Origin: Leptospira stimsonii
GTDB taxonomy: Bacteria; Spirochaetota; Leptospiria; Leptospirales; Leptospiraceae
Assembly (NCBI RefSeq): GCF_003545875.1
Contig: NZ_QHCS01000006.1
Location: 109,501 to 173,500, forward strand
Length of the DNA stretch: 64,000 nucleotides
Direction: 5' to 3'
The number at the start of each line of letters is the position of its first letter. Position 1 is the stretch's first letter. Positions 9,886 through 23,474 of the stretch are shown here, in pieces. A program made the translations under genes and the position numbers. The notes below the pieces were generated by a model that made no database searches, had not been told where the DNA came from, and saw nothing but the letters and a program-made list of their open reading frames with translations.

Positions 9886-10744
9886 AAAATTCTTAAAGAA
9901 TCGATTTTTCGAGAACGATCTCGAGACGCAAAACTCCGATCCGTAAAGAAATCGGATTTCCACGTTATGCGGTTTTCTTTCGACACAGGGAAAACGATTT
10001 CAAAAAAAGAACTGAGTTTCTTGGAAAGGTTCCGAGAAGAATTTGGATTGGTTTCGAATGAAAATTAGCATTTGGGTGTGGTCGGTTTTTTCTTTCTCTG
10101 TTTTCTTTTGGAAGTTTTTGTTTCTTCGTCAAAGACAATTGAATGATTCTTCTAAAGTAATGGATTGAGGGTTATCGAGGAAAGCTCGAGCTCGTACGAA
10201 TCGGAGTGATCTCTTTTTATACCAAAGAGTCGGGTTTAAATCCAAAGAATCTTTCTTTGATGATTCTTCTTCTCTGACAAAAGAGTCGACGCTTTGAATC
10301 CATTGTGTGAAAAGGATGTTTAACGCGACAAGATCGTTTTGTTCGGCTGAGTTTGCAAACGCAACCGAAGGCTTCTTCATTTCGAAATCCGACCCTTTCT
10401 TATTAGTAAAATCCTAGATTTGTTTTTTATCCGTCGGGGAATCTTCTTTACAAAACCTAAAAGAGAAGACGAAAAAAATAAAGGAAAAGATAAATTAGCT
10501 CACGTTCTATTTTGAAACACGTTTTTGTTTTGTAAAAACTCAATTCTATAACGTTTTTCGGGAAAACATTTGCCTGGATTCTTCTTCATTTTTTTACGGA
10601 ATTTTCTTAGAGAAACATTCTTTCGCATTTCTTCAATGGATAGAACATACAGGGCATTTATCCTGTTTAGACGGAACGGATTCTTCCTTTTTCTCCTTGA
10701 AAAAATCCTTGAACCCCTTCTTCTCGCGGACAAAATGCTCTGGA
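9886..10744. other. intergenic stretch of about 860 bases
   Basis: No gene is supported with confidence here apart from a weak small frame on the reverse strand (10129-10380). The DNA is T-rich in the second half. A short inverted repeat, TCCGAT / ATCGGA, lies near 9938-9958 shortly after ndh and could be a weak terminator without a T-run. Confidence 0.4.
10129..10380 (-). CDS. doubtful small hypothetical protein
   Basis: An 83-codon open frame starting MKKPSVAFANSAEQNDLVAL. Composition is protein-like (mixed charge, QWIQSVDSFVREEE), but there is no Shine-Dalgarno worth the name, no recognised domain and no operon partner. It may be real or chance. Confidence 0.28.
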   Translation of the reverse strand: MKKPSVAFANSAEQNDLVALNILFTQWIQSVDSFVREEESSKKDSLDLNPTLWYKKRSLRFVRARAFLDNPQSITLEESFNCL

Positions 10745-11548
<804 letters not shown>

Positions 11549-11557
11549 TAGGAAAGC

Positions 11558-11980
11558 ATGGAAACGAGAAGTGTTGTAAAAGAATTTCAGTTCGACTATC
11601 CTCTGATGAGAGTGTGGAACGCTGTGACCGTTAACGAAGAGTTGATTCATTGGTTGGCGGACAAGGTGACGGGACGTCCGAAGGAAGGCGCACATTTTGC
11701 GTGGACTTGGAGACTTGGAATGGAAGGCGATCTTACAACAAACGGGATTTATAAAAAGATAGTTCCCTTAAAAGAATTGATATTGCACTGGCAGGATCAT
11801 CCCGCCGGAGAAATCGAATTAAAGCTCGAGTTTCAATCCTTAGGTGAGAATTCTTCCAAGCTCATCGTAACAAATTCCGGATATCCGATGGGTGATAAGT
11901 ACGACGTTTGGATCGAAGCGGCCTCTGAGGGATGGGAAGAAGAAGGAAAACATTTGAGAGAATACCTAAAAAAATCTTGA
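11558..11980 (+). CDS. SRPBCC (AHSA1-like) domain protein
   Basis: A 140-residue START/Bet-v1-like hydrophobic-pocket protein. The N-terminal strand-helix pattern (VVKEFQFDYPLMRVWNAVT, then EELIHWLADKV) and the end (GWEEEGKHLREYLKKS) are typical of the AHSA1 (activator of Hsp90 ATPase homologue 1-like) group. Such proteins bind small hydrophobic ligands or lipids; function here is unknown. It follows the SDR by 9 bases with AGGAAAG before the ATG, so it is likely in the same operon and may handle the same lipid-like substrate. Confidence 0.8.
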   Translation: METRSVVKEFQFDYPLMRVWNAVTVNEELIHWLADKVTGRPKEGAHFAWTWRLGMEGDLTTNGIYKKIVPLKELILHWQDHPAGEIELKLEFQSLGENSSKLIVTNSGYPMGDKYDVWIEAASEGWEEEGKHLREYLKKS

Positions 11981-12039
11981 GCGGGCAAGGCCTCTAAAAA
12001 AGATGGTAAAAGGAACCTATAGGAAAGGTGATTTTACCT

Positions 12040-12411
12040 GTGGAACTACCCGATTTAGAAAGTTACTTTCAAACACTCACAGATCTCACTGATACCATAG
12101 CAGTCGTCAATTCTCCATACGAATCAGACTTTGACCATGATATCGGACAGTTAGAACAGTATTTCTCTGATATTGCTTCTCGACCCTGGGAAACATCGGA
12201 AAGAGATTATTTCAATCTTTTCTCCAGTCACTTTACGTTTCACGCAAAGATCGTGGAGGAAATCATTCATGAAGCAAGGCGAGTTCTTATGCCTGAAAGA
12301 AGGATCTTCGTTAAACGTCTTGTCGCTTATCATAAGCACGCTGAAGAATGGTTTGCTGAACTTCAGAAGAAACGAAAGCAGTTCTCGCAGAAAGATATGG
12401 TAACTGCCTGA
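12040..12411 (+). CDS. small helical protein of unknown function
   Basis: A 123-residue protein I do not recognise. It starts at GTG 12040: AAGGTGAT (12024-12031), a near-perfect match to the anti-Shine-Dalgarno, lies eight bases upstream, whereas the earlier in-frame GTG (12028) sits inside that ribosome site. Sequence is acidic at the N-terminus (LPDLESYFQTLTDLTDT) and basic and helical at the C-terminus (EEWFAELQKKRKQFSQ). There is no signal peptide or membrane segment. A strong terminator follows at once, so it ends a transcription unit. Confidence 0.7.
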   Translation: MELPDLESYFQTLTDLTDTIAVVNSPYESDFDHDIGQLEQYFSDIASRPWETSERDYFNLFSSHFTFHAKIVEEIIHEARRVLMPERRIFVKRLVAYHKHAEEWFAELQKKRKQFSQKDMVTA

Positions 12412-12446
12412 TTTCATTTGACAGCTACCCGCTTCTCTAAGAATCT

Positions 12447-12472
12447 GAGCCGGTGTCTTCACCGGCTCTTTT
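12447..12472 (+). terminator. rho-independent terminator
   Basis: Perfect 9-base stem GAGCCGGTG / CACCGGCTC with loop TCTT, followed directly by TTTT. It lies 35 bases after the preceding stop and ends that transcription unit. Confidence 0.9.
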
Positions 12473-12505
12473 CATATTAACACATTCTTCTCTCTGGAGA
12501 ATCTC

Positions 12506-13573
<1,068 letters not shown>

Positions 13574-13648
13574 TTTTTCGGAATTTCTTGACTTTTGGAT
13601 TCACCTCCTTAACGTTTGGGAGAAGTTTTTAAACTCATAAGGAATATC

Positions 13649-14968
<1,320 letters not shown>

Positions 14969-15160
14969 TCCTCCCTTTTTTACTCTGTATTTGTTCTTCC
15001 GACAAAGGAGTTCCGTCGAAAAAAGCTTGATGCGGACTTGAAGTCCGTTTTCGAGTAGAATTTCGGTGGATTTTTTTGAAACGGTTTGTGTGTGCGTGGA
15101 TCCGTTTTCTCGGAAGAAACTTTCGTTTTTTAAAAATCGAAAAACTAGGATCTAAGAATC

Positions 15161-15192
15161 AAAAAAAGCAGGAGGTAAACTTCTGCTTTTTT
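15161..15192. terminator. likely bidirectional terminator hairpin
   Basis: AAAAAAGCAGGAG, loop GTAAA, then CTTCTGCTTTTTT: a 7-base core stem (one G-T pair) framed by an A-run and a T-run, so it would work in either direction. It lies 190 bases after the MORN lipoprotein gene. Confidence 0.7.
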
Positions 15193-15236
15193 GTTTTCAG
15201 ACCTGAATGCTTTTTCGAATTCTCCGATAATATCGT

Positions 15237-15851
15237 ATGAGCACTGAAACCAATCCTCGTTCTTTTTGGAAACGAGATCTTACGATTTTTATTCCCACCG
15301 CCATTCTATTTTTCGCTTTGGGTTTTTTCTTGAGAACCTGCGGATCGGGAATGCATCGATCTGCAAAGGTGACGTATAACGGTTCTTTTACGCAGGGAAC
15401 TCTTATTTTTTTGGATCAGAATACGGTGAGATTGAAGGATCCGGACCAAGAGATCGCGATGGATACGGTGGAAAAGATCGAATTCTTTGCCGAAGAAAAT
15501 CCTACGATGTCCACTGAGCTTTCTGCGAATGATAAACTTTTCGTCGGAACGTATCAACTTACGGTCGGCACGCACAAAGGGGTTCTTCAACTTTTCGGAG
15601 GAAAGAATGGGCGTCTCTATGGAAATCTAAAATTCTCCAATTGGGGAAAGGGAAAGTGGGAACCGGTCGGAGCGCCTTTTATAAAAGGAAATCAAATTCA
15701 ATTCGTAAGATCTTGTTCCGGAGCGAAATGTTCGGAGATAGGAAGCAACGTTCCCTTTTCCCAAAAATACATTGGAGTTTTGGAAGGACGTTCCATCTCG
15801 GGAACATATCGCGGAAACAATAGTTCCGGGAACTGGGAAGCGAAGAAATAA
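15237..15851 (+). CDS. membrane-anchored hypothetical protein
   Basis: A 204-residue protein, not recognised. One transmembrane segment near the N-terminus (TIFIPTAILFFALGFFLRTC, residues about 15-34), then a short strand-rich domain (YNGSFTQGTLIFLDQNTVRL) and a second beta-rich part with glycine repeats (QLFGGKNGRLYGNLKFSNWG; then GVLEGRSISGTYRGNNSSGN). The second part resembles small beta-barrels or lipocalin-like modules that report substituent-dependent turns. It is most likely exported and membrane-tethered. It stands alone between a terminator and a long intergenic stretch. Confidence 0.65.
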   Translation: MSTETNPRSFWKRDLTIFIPTAILFFALGFFLRTCGSGMHRSAKVTYNGSFTQGTLIFLDQNTVRLKDPDQEIAMDTVEKIEFFAEENPTMSTELSANDKLFVGTYQLTVGTHKGVLQLFGGKNGRLYGNLKFSNWGKGKWEPVGAPFIKGNQIQFVRSCSGAKCSEIGSNVPFSQKYIGVLEGRSISGTYRGNNSSGNWEAKK

Positions 15852-16463
15852 AATTTTGCCGCGATCCTGATTTCTCCAAAAAAGAATCAGGTAAGGATCT
15901 ACGCAGTTGGGCCGGATTGAGAAAGGGCGAAAGAATGTCCTCTTCCGAAAAATCAATCGAACGGAGAATCCCTTTCGTCGTTCTGACTTTGGCCGTGAAA
16001 CTTTGTTTGCTCTTCCCGTCTTGGACAGTATGATTTGAACAAAGTTCTTGAATCTCCAGAGGATCTGTCGGAGCCACGACGACTTTTCCGTGAAAGTCGC
16101 GCGCCCCACCCTGATTGGGCGGAGGAGGAGAGGTGGCGGGAGAAAAATCGGAGGATTTTCCTATATCTCAAAAGAGCAATTCTCGCAAGGACGATTTTCC
16201 GAAATTCCATTGTCGGAACTCCGACAAAGCGAATACTAATTTCTTGACTTTCTCGATTCGATTTCCTCTCCGAAATCTCCCTGAGTTTGTCGGCTTTCGC
16301 AAAGAACAATAAGAGAGAAAAAACCGGTTTCGAAAACGAGCAAAAGAACGGAATTTCGCTCCGAGAATAAGATCAGAAAGAAGACGGCCATTCTCTTGGC
16401 GCTTCGAACCCGTATCGAGGGAATTCGCTTGAAGCAGATCCTACATTTTCCGATTCTTACATT
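15852..16463. other. intergenic stretch before the Bat operon
   Basis: No gene is supported in these 612 bases. The middle holds a copy of a degenerate dispersed repeat (16050-16225, listed separately). The last ~200 bases should contain the promoter and leader of the moxR-bat-htpG operon, but I see no convincing -35/-10 pair. Confidence 0.5.
16050..16225 (-). repeat. degenerate dispersed repeat, copy 1
   Basis: Aligns by eye, in reverse complement, with 35550-35720. Shared blocks in order: ATCTGTCGGA, then ACGAC, GCCCCACCCTGATT (copy 2: GCCCCACCCTGATT), a run of CC/CA-rich DNA, AAAATC, and TTGTCGGA-AC-TCCGACAA (8-base-arm palindrome at 16209-16226). Gaps and substitutions make it a diverged copy. 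No open frame or transposase is inside. Confidence 0.7.
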
Positions 16464-17453
<990 letters not shown>

Positions 17454-17461
17454 ACATCCTT

Positions 17462-18292
17462 ATGATTCGCAAAGAATTCTTATCCATTCTTTCGAGCCTG
17501 GAACTGGGTCGAAGAACGCGTTCTTTTCGGGAGAAGGCGGGTAGCGCCGAGAGTTCGAAACGGGGAAGGGGACTCGACTTCAAGGACGTTCGTCTCTATA
17601 GTTTCGGCGACGACACTCGTCTCATCGATTGGAATGTGACTTCTCGTTTCGGAGAACTCTATGTAAGAGAATTCTACGAAGAAAAAGAAAGACAGGCGAT
17701 TCTCTTTTTCGATGTCTCGAGTTCTATGGAATTCGGCTCCGGAGAATTCTCGCGTTCGGAAAATGCATTCCAGGTTTTGGCTCTTCTTTCCCTTCTCTAC
17801 GTTCAGAAAGGCAATCGAGTCAAGATTCTTCTTTTTAGCGATAGTGTGGAATGGGAGACCGACTTTCTCCGTTCTCGAGACGAACTTCTTCCAACCCTCC
17901 AAAAAATATCCAAGAAGGGATTGATACAAAAAGTTTCCGATCCTCTATTGCCTTTTCGATATTTAAAAAATCGAATCCACAGACACGCGGAAGTCTATTT
18001 GTTAAGCGACTTCATCGGAATCGGAACTCTTAAAAAATATTCAAGTCTAAAAAAACTCTATTCTCTTCATGCGATCCGATTTCGGGATCCGATCGAACTC
18101 GAACCTCCGAAATCGATGCTTTCCTTTTTTTATACGAGGGATCCGGAAGAAAGAGGCGGCGGTCTATTCGCAAGGACGCTCGCTCCGGAATACGAGACGA
18201 AGGCATTACGTTCCTTTTTTCAGGGTTCGTTATTGGATCTGACCGGACCGGAATTGGATTCAAAGGAAGTCATACGGTATTTTTCAAAATGA
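17462..18292 (+). CDS. DUF58 domain protein
   Basis: A 276-residue cytoplasmic partner of MoxR. The conserved DUF58 core is DFKDVRLYSFGDDTRLIDWN followed by VTSRFGELYVREFYEE. The next strand, ILFFDVSSSMEFG, carries the D-x-S-x-S metal-site (MIDAS-like) motif of a von Willebrand A fold. Its ATG follows moxR closely, and its stop overlaps the next start in an ATGA junction (18289-18292). Function of the family is not defined; association with MoxR and VWA proteins is regular. Confidence 0.9.
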   Translation: MIRKEFLSILSSLELGRRTRSFREKAGSAESSKRGRGLDFKDVRLYSFGDDTRLIDWNVTSRFGELYVREFYEEKERQAILFFDVSSSMEFGSGEFSRSENAFQVLALLSLLYVQKGNRVKILLFSDSVEWETDFLRSRDELLPTLQKISKKGLIQKVSDPLLPFRYLKNRIHRHAEVYLLSDFIGIGTLKKYSSLKKLYSLHAIRFRDPIELEPPKSMLSFFYTRDPEERGGGLFARTLAPEYETKALRSFFQGSLLDLTGPELDSKEVIRYFSK

Positions 18293-19158
18293 AAAGAAGA
18301 ATTCAAATATTCTTATGTTCTTGGATTCTAATTTATTCTTCTTCTTTGTTCGGAGAAACGATCGAAACCCTTTCTCCCGAAAAAGTTCTGATCGCACAAA
18401 GGGTTCGTTACGAACTCAATTGGGCGCCCGGTGAAATCAAAGAGATCGTTGCTCCGCAGGTCGGGATTCATTTTGCGGAAGGACTTCCGGATCTCCCTTG
18501 GTTCGAAGTTCTTCTTTCCGAAAAAAAGGACACAAGAATCGCACTCGAAATTTCTTATTACGCCACGGGAGAATTTCCGATCCCGGTTTCCTGGACTCTT
18601 TCAAACGGAAAGCGGGAATCTTCCCTAAAAAAAGTGATCGTTGAATCCGTTCTTTCCGAAACGGACACGGGACCATCCGATATCATTCCTCCTCTAAGTT
18701 TTTCCGGATCGTATCTGGGAAGACTTCTCGTCTTTCTAATTCTTTTCGGAATCCTTCTTACCTTCGGAATTTACGCTTATCGATTGTATGCAAGACAATC
18801 TTCTCCGATGGACGCGATCATACAGGCCACGCCTCAGCTCGAACGGATGGAAGTGTATGAAATTCGTCTGAGAGAACTTTTGAAAAAGGAGCCGATCTCT
18901 GCTCGGGAATTTGCGAGACTTTTATCGGGTTATATCCGGGAAAAAGCGGCCAACCTTTCCGGAAGGAAAACGTCCGCCTTCACCGAAGCGGAACTCTTTC
19001 AATTCTTATACGATCAGTTTCCTTTCGAAGAAAGGGAACTTCAGTCTTGGAGAAAATTCTTAACCGAAAGAAAATTCAGACCCGGCGAAGCCTTTCTCGC
19101 AAAAGAGGACGCCGAAGAAAAATTCTCGCATTGGAAGGAGACCTGGGATAGATCATGA
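18289..19158 (+). CDS. Bat-operon membrane protein, unnamed
   Basis: A 289-residue protein that I place by position only. It has a signal peptide (IFLCSWILIYSSSLFGE), an exported beta-rich domain (about residues 25-130), one transmembrane segment (LLVFLILFGILLTFGIYAY, about residues 145-163) and a cytoplasmic helical tail rich in Arg and Glu. This layout matches DUF4381-like proteins that often sit between DUF58 and batA. Coupled on both sides by 4-base ATGA overlaps (18289-18292 and 19155-19158). Confidence 0.75.
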   Translation: MKRRIQIFLCSWILIYSSSLFGETIETLSPEKVLIAQRVRYELNWAPGEIKEIVAPQVGIHFAEGLPDLPWFEVLLSEKKDTRIALEISYYATGEFPIPVSWTLSNGKRESSLKKVIVESVLSETDTGPSDIIPPLSFSGSYLGRLLVFLILFGILLTFGIYAYRLYARQSSPMDAIIQATPQLERMEVYEIRLRELLKKEPISAREFARLLSGYIREKAANLSGRKTSAFTEAELFQFLYDQFPFEERELQSWRKFLTERKFRPGEAFLAKEDAEEKFSHWKETWDRS

Positions 19159-20093
19159 ATTTTGAATATCCTTACGCGCTCTTAATTTTGGCTCCGGTGT
19201 GGATCTGGACTTTAGTATATTATAAAAATAAAATGTATCTTCACAAGATGGAAGTCCGTCTTCCGGGAAGAAGAGAGAGTTCACTTTCCAAACTGGAAAA
19301 ATTCGGAGTTCTTCTTCCTTTGCTTCGTCCTCTTACGATTAGCTTTTTGATCGTCGCTCTCGCTGGCCCGGGAAAGAAGGCGACTTTTCTTCCGGACGAA
19401 AAAGAGGGCGTGGACATTATGATCGCACTCGACGTTTCCGGTTCTATGTCGAGGAGTCGCGACTTTCTTCCGGAAACGAGATTGGGTGTTTCTAAAAAAC
19501 TCCTTCGACGATTTATAGAAAAACGGAAGAATGACCGACTTGGCCTTGTCGTCTTCGCGGGTGCCGCTTATTTACAGGCACCCCTTACGGGAGATCGGGA
19601 ATCACTGAACGAAATCCTGGGCACGATCGAGGAGGAAACCGTGGCCGAGCAGGGGACTGCGATCGGCGACGCCATCATTCTCTCGACGTATCGTCTCCGC
19701 GCCTCTCACGCTCGTTCGAGGGTGATCGTTTTGATCACGGACGGGGTTTCCAATACGGGGAAAATCGATCCGGTCACGGCCACTGATCTCGCCGAGCATA
19801 TCGGGGCAAAAATCTATTCGATTGGAATCGGAAAGGAAGATAGTTCTTACGAGATCAATTTCGAAATCTTACAAGAACTTTCCGCAAACACGGGCGGGCA
19901 GTTTTTTCGCGCCGAAGATCCAGAGGAAATGAAGGAAGTTCTTACTTCCATCGATTCGCTCGAAAAAGATCCGCTCGCCGCCCCACCGAAAGAGGTTCGA
20001 GAAACCGAATACGAGCTTTGGATCTACCGAGCGCTGGCCGTTCTTCTCATGGATTTGATTCTACGATCGTTCGTGTTCCGGTATTACGTATGA
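19155..20093 (+). CDS. batA: BatA-like VWA-domain membrane protein
   Basis: A 312-residue von Willebrand factor A protein of the Bacteroides aerotolerance type. N-terminal membrane segments (YALLILAPVWIWTLVYY, and LTISFLIVALAGPG) precede a VWA domain. MIDAS residues are seen in ALDVSGSMS (D-x-S-x-S), TAIGDA and ITDGVSN. A C-terminal segment (ALAVLLMDLILRSFVF) returns to the membrane. The domain therefore faces the periplasm and should bind a divalent metal. Coupled upstream and downstream by ATGA overlaps. In Leptospira, Bat proteins have been proposed to help with oxidative stress, with weak or no phenotype reported. Confidence 0.9.
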   Translation: MNFEYPYALLILAPVWIWTLVYYKNKMYLHKMEVRLPGRRESSLSKLEKFGVLLPLLRPLTISFLIVALAGPGKKATFLPDEKEGVDIMIALDVSGSMSRSRDFLPETRLGVSKKLLRRFIEKRKNDRLGLVVFAGAAYLQAPLTGDRESLNEILGTIEEETVAEQGTAIGDAIILSTYRLRASHARSRVIVLITDGVSNTGKIDPVTATDLAEHIGAKIYSIGIGKEDSSYEINFEILQELSANTGGQFFRAEDPEEMKEVLTSIDSLEKDPLAAPPKEVRETEYELWIYRALAVLLMDLILRSFVFRYYV

Positions 20094-21133
20094 GTCACGA
20101 GTTCTCTTCTTATCTGAAGAATATATTTTACACGGTTCTTGCATTTTGGTCCATATATTCCAGTATTCGAATATATCTTATTTATAAAGTATCGAATTGG
20201 AGAATCCAGTATCCCGGTTTGGAACGAACCTCTTTCTTTCCAAGGGCGGGTCTTGTCTCTGCGAGAATTCTTCTATTGTTTGTCATCTTGATCTGTATCT
20301 TTTTCGCGGGATGGCAAATAGATTATAAGGACGAAAAAAAGGAGGAATCCTTTCGCGGGGTCGATATCCTCTTTCTCGTGGACGTAAGTCTTTCGATGCA
20401 AGCGATCGATAACGCACCGACCAGGCTCGCAAAGTTTAAGGAAATTCTTCTGAGGATGTTGCCTTCGTTAAACGGAAATCGATTTGGAATGATCGTCTTT
20501 GCGGCGAGTCCTTTTCTTTATTGTCCGATGACCTCGGACGTCGCGGCGTTTTCGGATTATGTCCGAGGATTGGACGTGGATATGGTCGGAGATCGGGGAA
20601 CGGATCTAAAGAAGGCCTTTCAAAAAGCGGAAGATCTGTTAAACTCGGAGAAGGTGTTTCGCAATCGAATTCTAATCTTAGTGACCGACGGAGAGGATCA
20701 GAACGATCCGGAACTCGTTTCCTTTCCGGCGAACTTTCAGATCTGGGCGACCGGAACGGAAACCGGGGGGCCGATCGCATACAACGATGAAGAATCCGGA
20801 CTCAGCGGCTATCTCTTAAAGGATGGAACCTTGAGTCCGAACGCAAACGTTCCCGGTGTCATTCAGTCCAAGATGAATCCCGTTTTTTTAAAGGAACTCG
20901 CCGCAAGGAACGGCGGTTCATTTCATTCTCTGGAAACAAATCCGCCGGACTTACAGTCTTTTCAAAAAGAGATCCGTTCCCTCGAAGAAAATCTCTATTC
21001 TCGAAAGAAAGATCTCAAAAGAGCGGAAGGATCTGCAAAGTATTTGATTCTCGCGATCCTTTGCATGATCATAGACTGGGTTTTCGTCGAGGCATTTTTG
21101 TTCTCCAAAAAGAAGGAGCCGGCTCTATCATGA
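20090..21133 (+). CDS. batB: BatB-like VWA-domain membrane protein
   Basis: A 347-residue paralogue of BatA. The start is ATG 20090, inside the ATGA overlap with batA; the frame extends 24 codons upstream, but coupling favours 20090. Two N-terminal membrane segments (IFYTVLAFWSIYSSIRIYLI and ILLLFVILICIFFAG) precede the VWA domain, with MIDAS LVDVSLSMQ and TDGEDQN. A last segment (YLILAILCMIIDWVFVEAF) crosses the membrane again. BatA and BatB probably act as a pair. Confidence 0.9.
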   Translation: MSHEFSSYLKNIFYTVLAFWSIYSSIRIYLIYKVSNWRIQYPGLERTSFFPRAGLVSARILLLFVILICIFFAGWQIDYKDEKKEESFRGVDILFLVDVSLSMQAIDNAPTRLAKFKEILLRMLPSLNGNRFGMIVFAASPFLYCPMTSDVAAFSDYVRGLDVDMVGDRGTDLKKAFQKAEDLLNSEKVFRNRILILVTDGEDQNDPELVSFPANFQIWATGTETGGPIAYNDEESGLSGYLLKDGTLSPNANVPGVIQSKMNPVFLKELAARNGGSFHSLETNPPDLQSFQKEIRSLEENLYSRKKDLKRAEGSAKYLILAILCMIIDWVFVEAFLFSKKKEPALS

Positions 21134-21822
21134 AACGAATTCATAGATTAGAATATTCTTTAATTCTTATGCTTCTTCTCTTGTCTGCGCCCGCGAACGC
21201 GGTCGAACTGGATCCGGGTGGAAATCGAATCAGCGAGGGACTGGAACACTACAATCAGGGCGAATACCCTGATTCTTTGCGGAAATACCAGGAAGCGGAA
21301 TCCTTTTTTCCGGACGACCCACGTTTGGAATTCAATCGTGGAGCGGTAGAATTTAAGGCAGGAAACTTAGACAAGGCGATTCGTCATTTTGAAAAATCTG
21401 CGGCCTCGAATTCACCGGAAGTGCAGTGGAAATCAAGATTCAATTTGGGAAACAGTTATATGCGGGCCGGGGATCGTAAAAAGGCCGCGGAAGAATATAT
21501 CAAGGCTCTCAAACTCAATCCGGACCTCAAGGAGGCTCGAAAAAATCTCGAGTATCTGAGGCAAAATCCTCCTCCTCAAAATTCTCAAAACACGATGCCG
21601 AATTCCACAAATCCGAATCAAAAGAATTCTACTCCACAAAAAGGAAACCAACCTCAGAACGGGAACGAACGGTCTTCAAACGAAGAAACGACCGGAGAAT
21701 CCTCTCGCGACAAAAGAGGAAAGTTAACCGAAGAAGAGGCAAAGAGAATTCTCGATTCTCTGGATCTCAATCAGATCCGGAGAAAGAGCAGAAAAAGTCG
21801 GGATAGAGAGGTCTTTTGGTGA
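21130..21822 (+). CDS. batC: TPR protein, BatC-like
   Basis: A 230-residue exported tetratricopeptide-repeat protein. Start ATG 21130 overlaps the batB stop (ATGA). Signal peptide LEYSLILMLLLLSAPANA, then three TPR units (GLEHYNQGEYPDSLRKYQEA; VEFKAGNLDKAIRHFEKSAA; GNSYMRAGDRKKAAEEYIKA). A low-complexity Asn/Gln/Pro/Ser linker and a charged C-terminus follow. In other bacteria BatC supplies the TPR partner of BatB; Leptospira batC is sometimes fused or absent, so finding it as a separate gene is informative. It is coupled to batD by a GTGA overlap. Confidence 0.8.
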   Translation: MKRIHRLEYSLILMLLLLSAPANAVELDPGGNRISEGLEHYNQGEYPDSLRKYQEAESFFPDDPRLEFNRGAVEFKAGNLDKAIRHFEKSAASNSPEVQWKSRFNLGNSYMRAGDRKKAAEEYIKALKLNPDLKEARKNLEYLRQNPPPQNSQNTMPNSTNPNQKNSTPQKGNQPQNGNERSSNEETTGESSRDKRGKLTEEEAKRILDSLDLNQIRRKSRKSRDREVFW

Positions 21823-23474
21823 AACGGATTCTTACTCTCTTCTTGTTTTTCGGAACGTTCACGCTTTCGGCGGAAGAAACCAAATTCTACGTTACGCGAA
21901 ACATGTTTCACCTCGGAGAAGAATCCTACGCGGTCTTCGAGATGGATCTCAATTCCAAATACACAATCCCTCAAAACTCTTTTTCGAACGGGGACGTCAC
22001 CGTTTTCTATTCCGGAATCGAAGAGAATACGACGATCATCAACTTTCAGGTTTTTCGCAAAAGGTTATTGAAGTTTAGAATCAAACCTACCAAACAAGGG
22101 ACCTTCGCTCTTCCTCCTCTGAGTATCGAAGTCAACGGCAAAACGTTTACACCCGGCGCGGTCCAAGTTCAGGTTCTTGCAAGAGCACAAACCGCGAAGA
22201 GTAGGGGAGGATCTTTCTTCGATCGATTCTTCCAATTTGAAGGGGAAGATCTTCCGGATAACGCGGATCTTCGCGTTTTGTTTCAGACGAGTAAAAAACA
22301 AGCCTGGATTGGAGAACCGATCATCGGATATTTTACTCTATATTTTCGGGACGTTCGAAAGCCTTACTTTGATCGGAATCCGGCGGACTCGATTCAGTTT
22401 CCCTATTTTAGAAGCGAGGTTCTCTCCGGGGTGGCCGTAAAAATTCCGGAACAGATTTTATACGAAGGAAATGTCTACGACGTCGCGGTTTACAACAAGG
22501 AAATTTATTCTCTCATTCCTCTGCGTCCTGGTGATTTTTATCTCGGAAAAACTACATTCTCGTTGGAAGGACAACTACAATCCTACTTCAACGTAAAGAC
22601 GGTTTCGACGATTCCGAATCTGATCACGGTTCGTCCTCTTCCTAAATACGATGGAAATTTCAGCGGAGGAGTCGGCAAGTTTAAGGCTCAGGTAAGAATC
22701 AAAAATGATCCTCGGGATGAAGTCGCCGTAGGCGACACTCTTTATCTTACTGTGATCATTGAAGGAGAAGGGAATCTTTCTTCCGTCTCGGATCCTTTTT
22801 GTAGCGAAGGTAAGGATTGTTTTCCGCAAGCCACGTTGTATGACACACATAGATCCTGGAAGTTTACGGAATTGGAAAACTCGGGTTACGGATTCTATTC
22901 CACGGCAAAGTTCGAGTACGGAATTCCGATGACCAAAAAGGGAATCTGGAAGGAAGAATCCAAGGTTTTTGTCTATTTCGATCCGGATTCCGGAAGTTAT
23001 AAAAACGCAATCTTAGAATTTCCGTCTATAGAAGTGTTAGGCGAGTCCAAGAGGAAAAAAACTCCACTCGACGAAAAAATAAAGGAAGAATCCGCCTTTG
23101 TTTCTCCGAAACGAATTCTATCCCTTTCATTCGGTTTTTTGATTTTACTCGCGGTCTGCGTTTCGATTTGGATCCGATGGAAAAAGACGGAAGGCGCACG
23201 TGAAATTTTCGATTGGATTCCTGGAATCTTTTGGATCACAGGGGGACCGGTTCTAAAAGAGCTTGACTTGTTGGTAGGGAGCAAAAGAGGCTTGGTATTA
23301 AAGCAATCTCTGCTGTCAAAGGGGATCTCTGAATCGGACGCTTCCTTTCTGGCAAACATTTCCCGAACGGAATCCAACTTTGTCGAAATTACCCGTCGAT
23401 TGAACTCCGATGGGAAAAAGAATTTGCTTCGGATCGCTCAGGCGATCGTTAAAAAATTAAAGGAGGAAACCTAA
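21819..23474 (+). CDS. batD: BatD-like exported protein
   Basis: A 551-residue protein of the BatD/oxygen-tolerance family. Start GTG 21819 sits in a GTGA overlap with batC and has AGAGAGG seven bases upstream; a TTG one codon earlier is the alternative. Signal peptide LTLFLFFGTFTLSA, then a long beta-sandwich-rich exported region with repeated strand pairs (about residues 20-400). A transmembrane segment (LSFGFLILLAVCVSIWIRW, near 435-453) and a cytoplasmic tail follow. It joins directly to htpG with no spacer. Confidence 0.88.
   Translation: MKRILTLFLFFGTFTLSAEETKFYVTRNMFHLGEESYAVFEMDLNSKYTIPQNSFSNGDVTVFYSGIEENTTIINFQVFRKRLLKFRIKPTKQGTFALPPLSIEVNGKTFTPGAVQVQVLARAQTAKSRGGSFFDRFFQFEGEDLPDNADLRVLFQTSKKQAWIGEPIIGYFTLYFRDVRKPYFDRNPADSIQFPYFRSEVLSGVAVKIPEQILYEGNVYDVAVYNKEIYSLIPLRPGDFYLGKTTFSLEGQLQSYFNVKTVSTIPNLITVRPLPKYDGNFSGGVGKFKAQVRIKNDPRDEVAVGDTLYLTVIIEGEGNLSSVSDPFCSEGKDCFPQATLYDTHRSWKFTELENSGYGFYSTAKFEYGIPMTKKGIWKEESKVFVYFDPDSGSYKNAILEFPSIEVLGESKRKKTPLDEKIKEESAFVSPKRILSLSFGFLILLAVCVSIWIRWKKTEGAREIFDWIPGIFWITGGPVLKELDLLVGSKRGLVLKQSLLSKGISESDASFLANISRTESNFVEITRRLNSDGKKNLLRIAQAIVKKLKEET

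Noticed and set aside
10058..10168. 36-codon hydrophobic peptide frame (MKISIWVWSVFSFSVFFWKF)
   Set aside because: T-rich DNA easily produces Phe-rich frames, and there is no good ribosome site.
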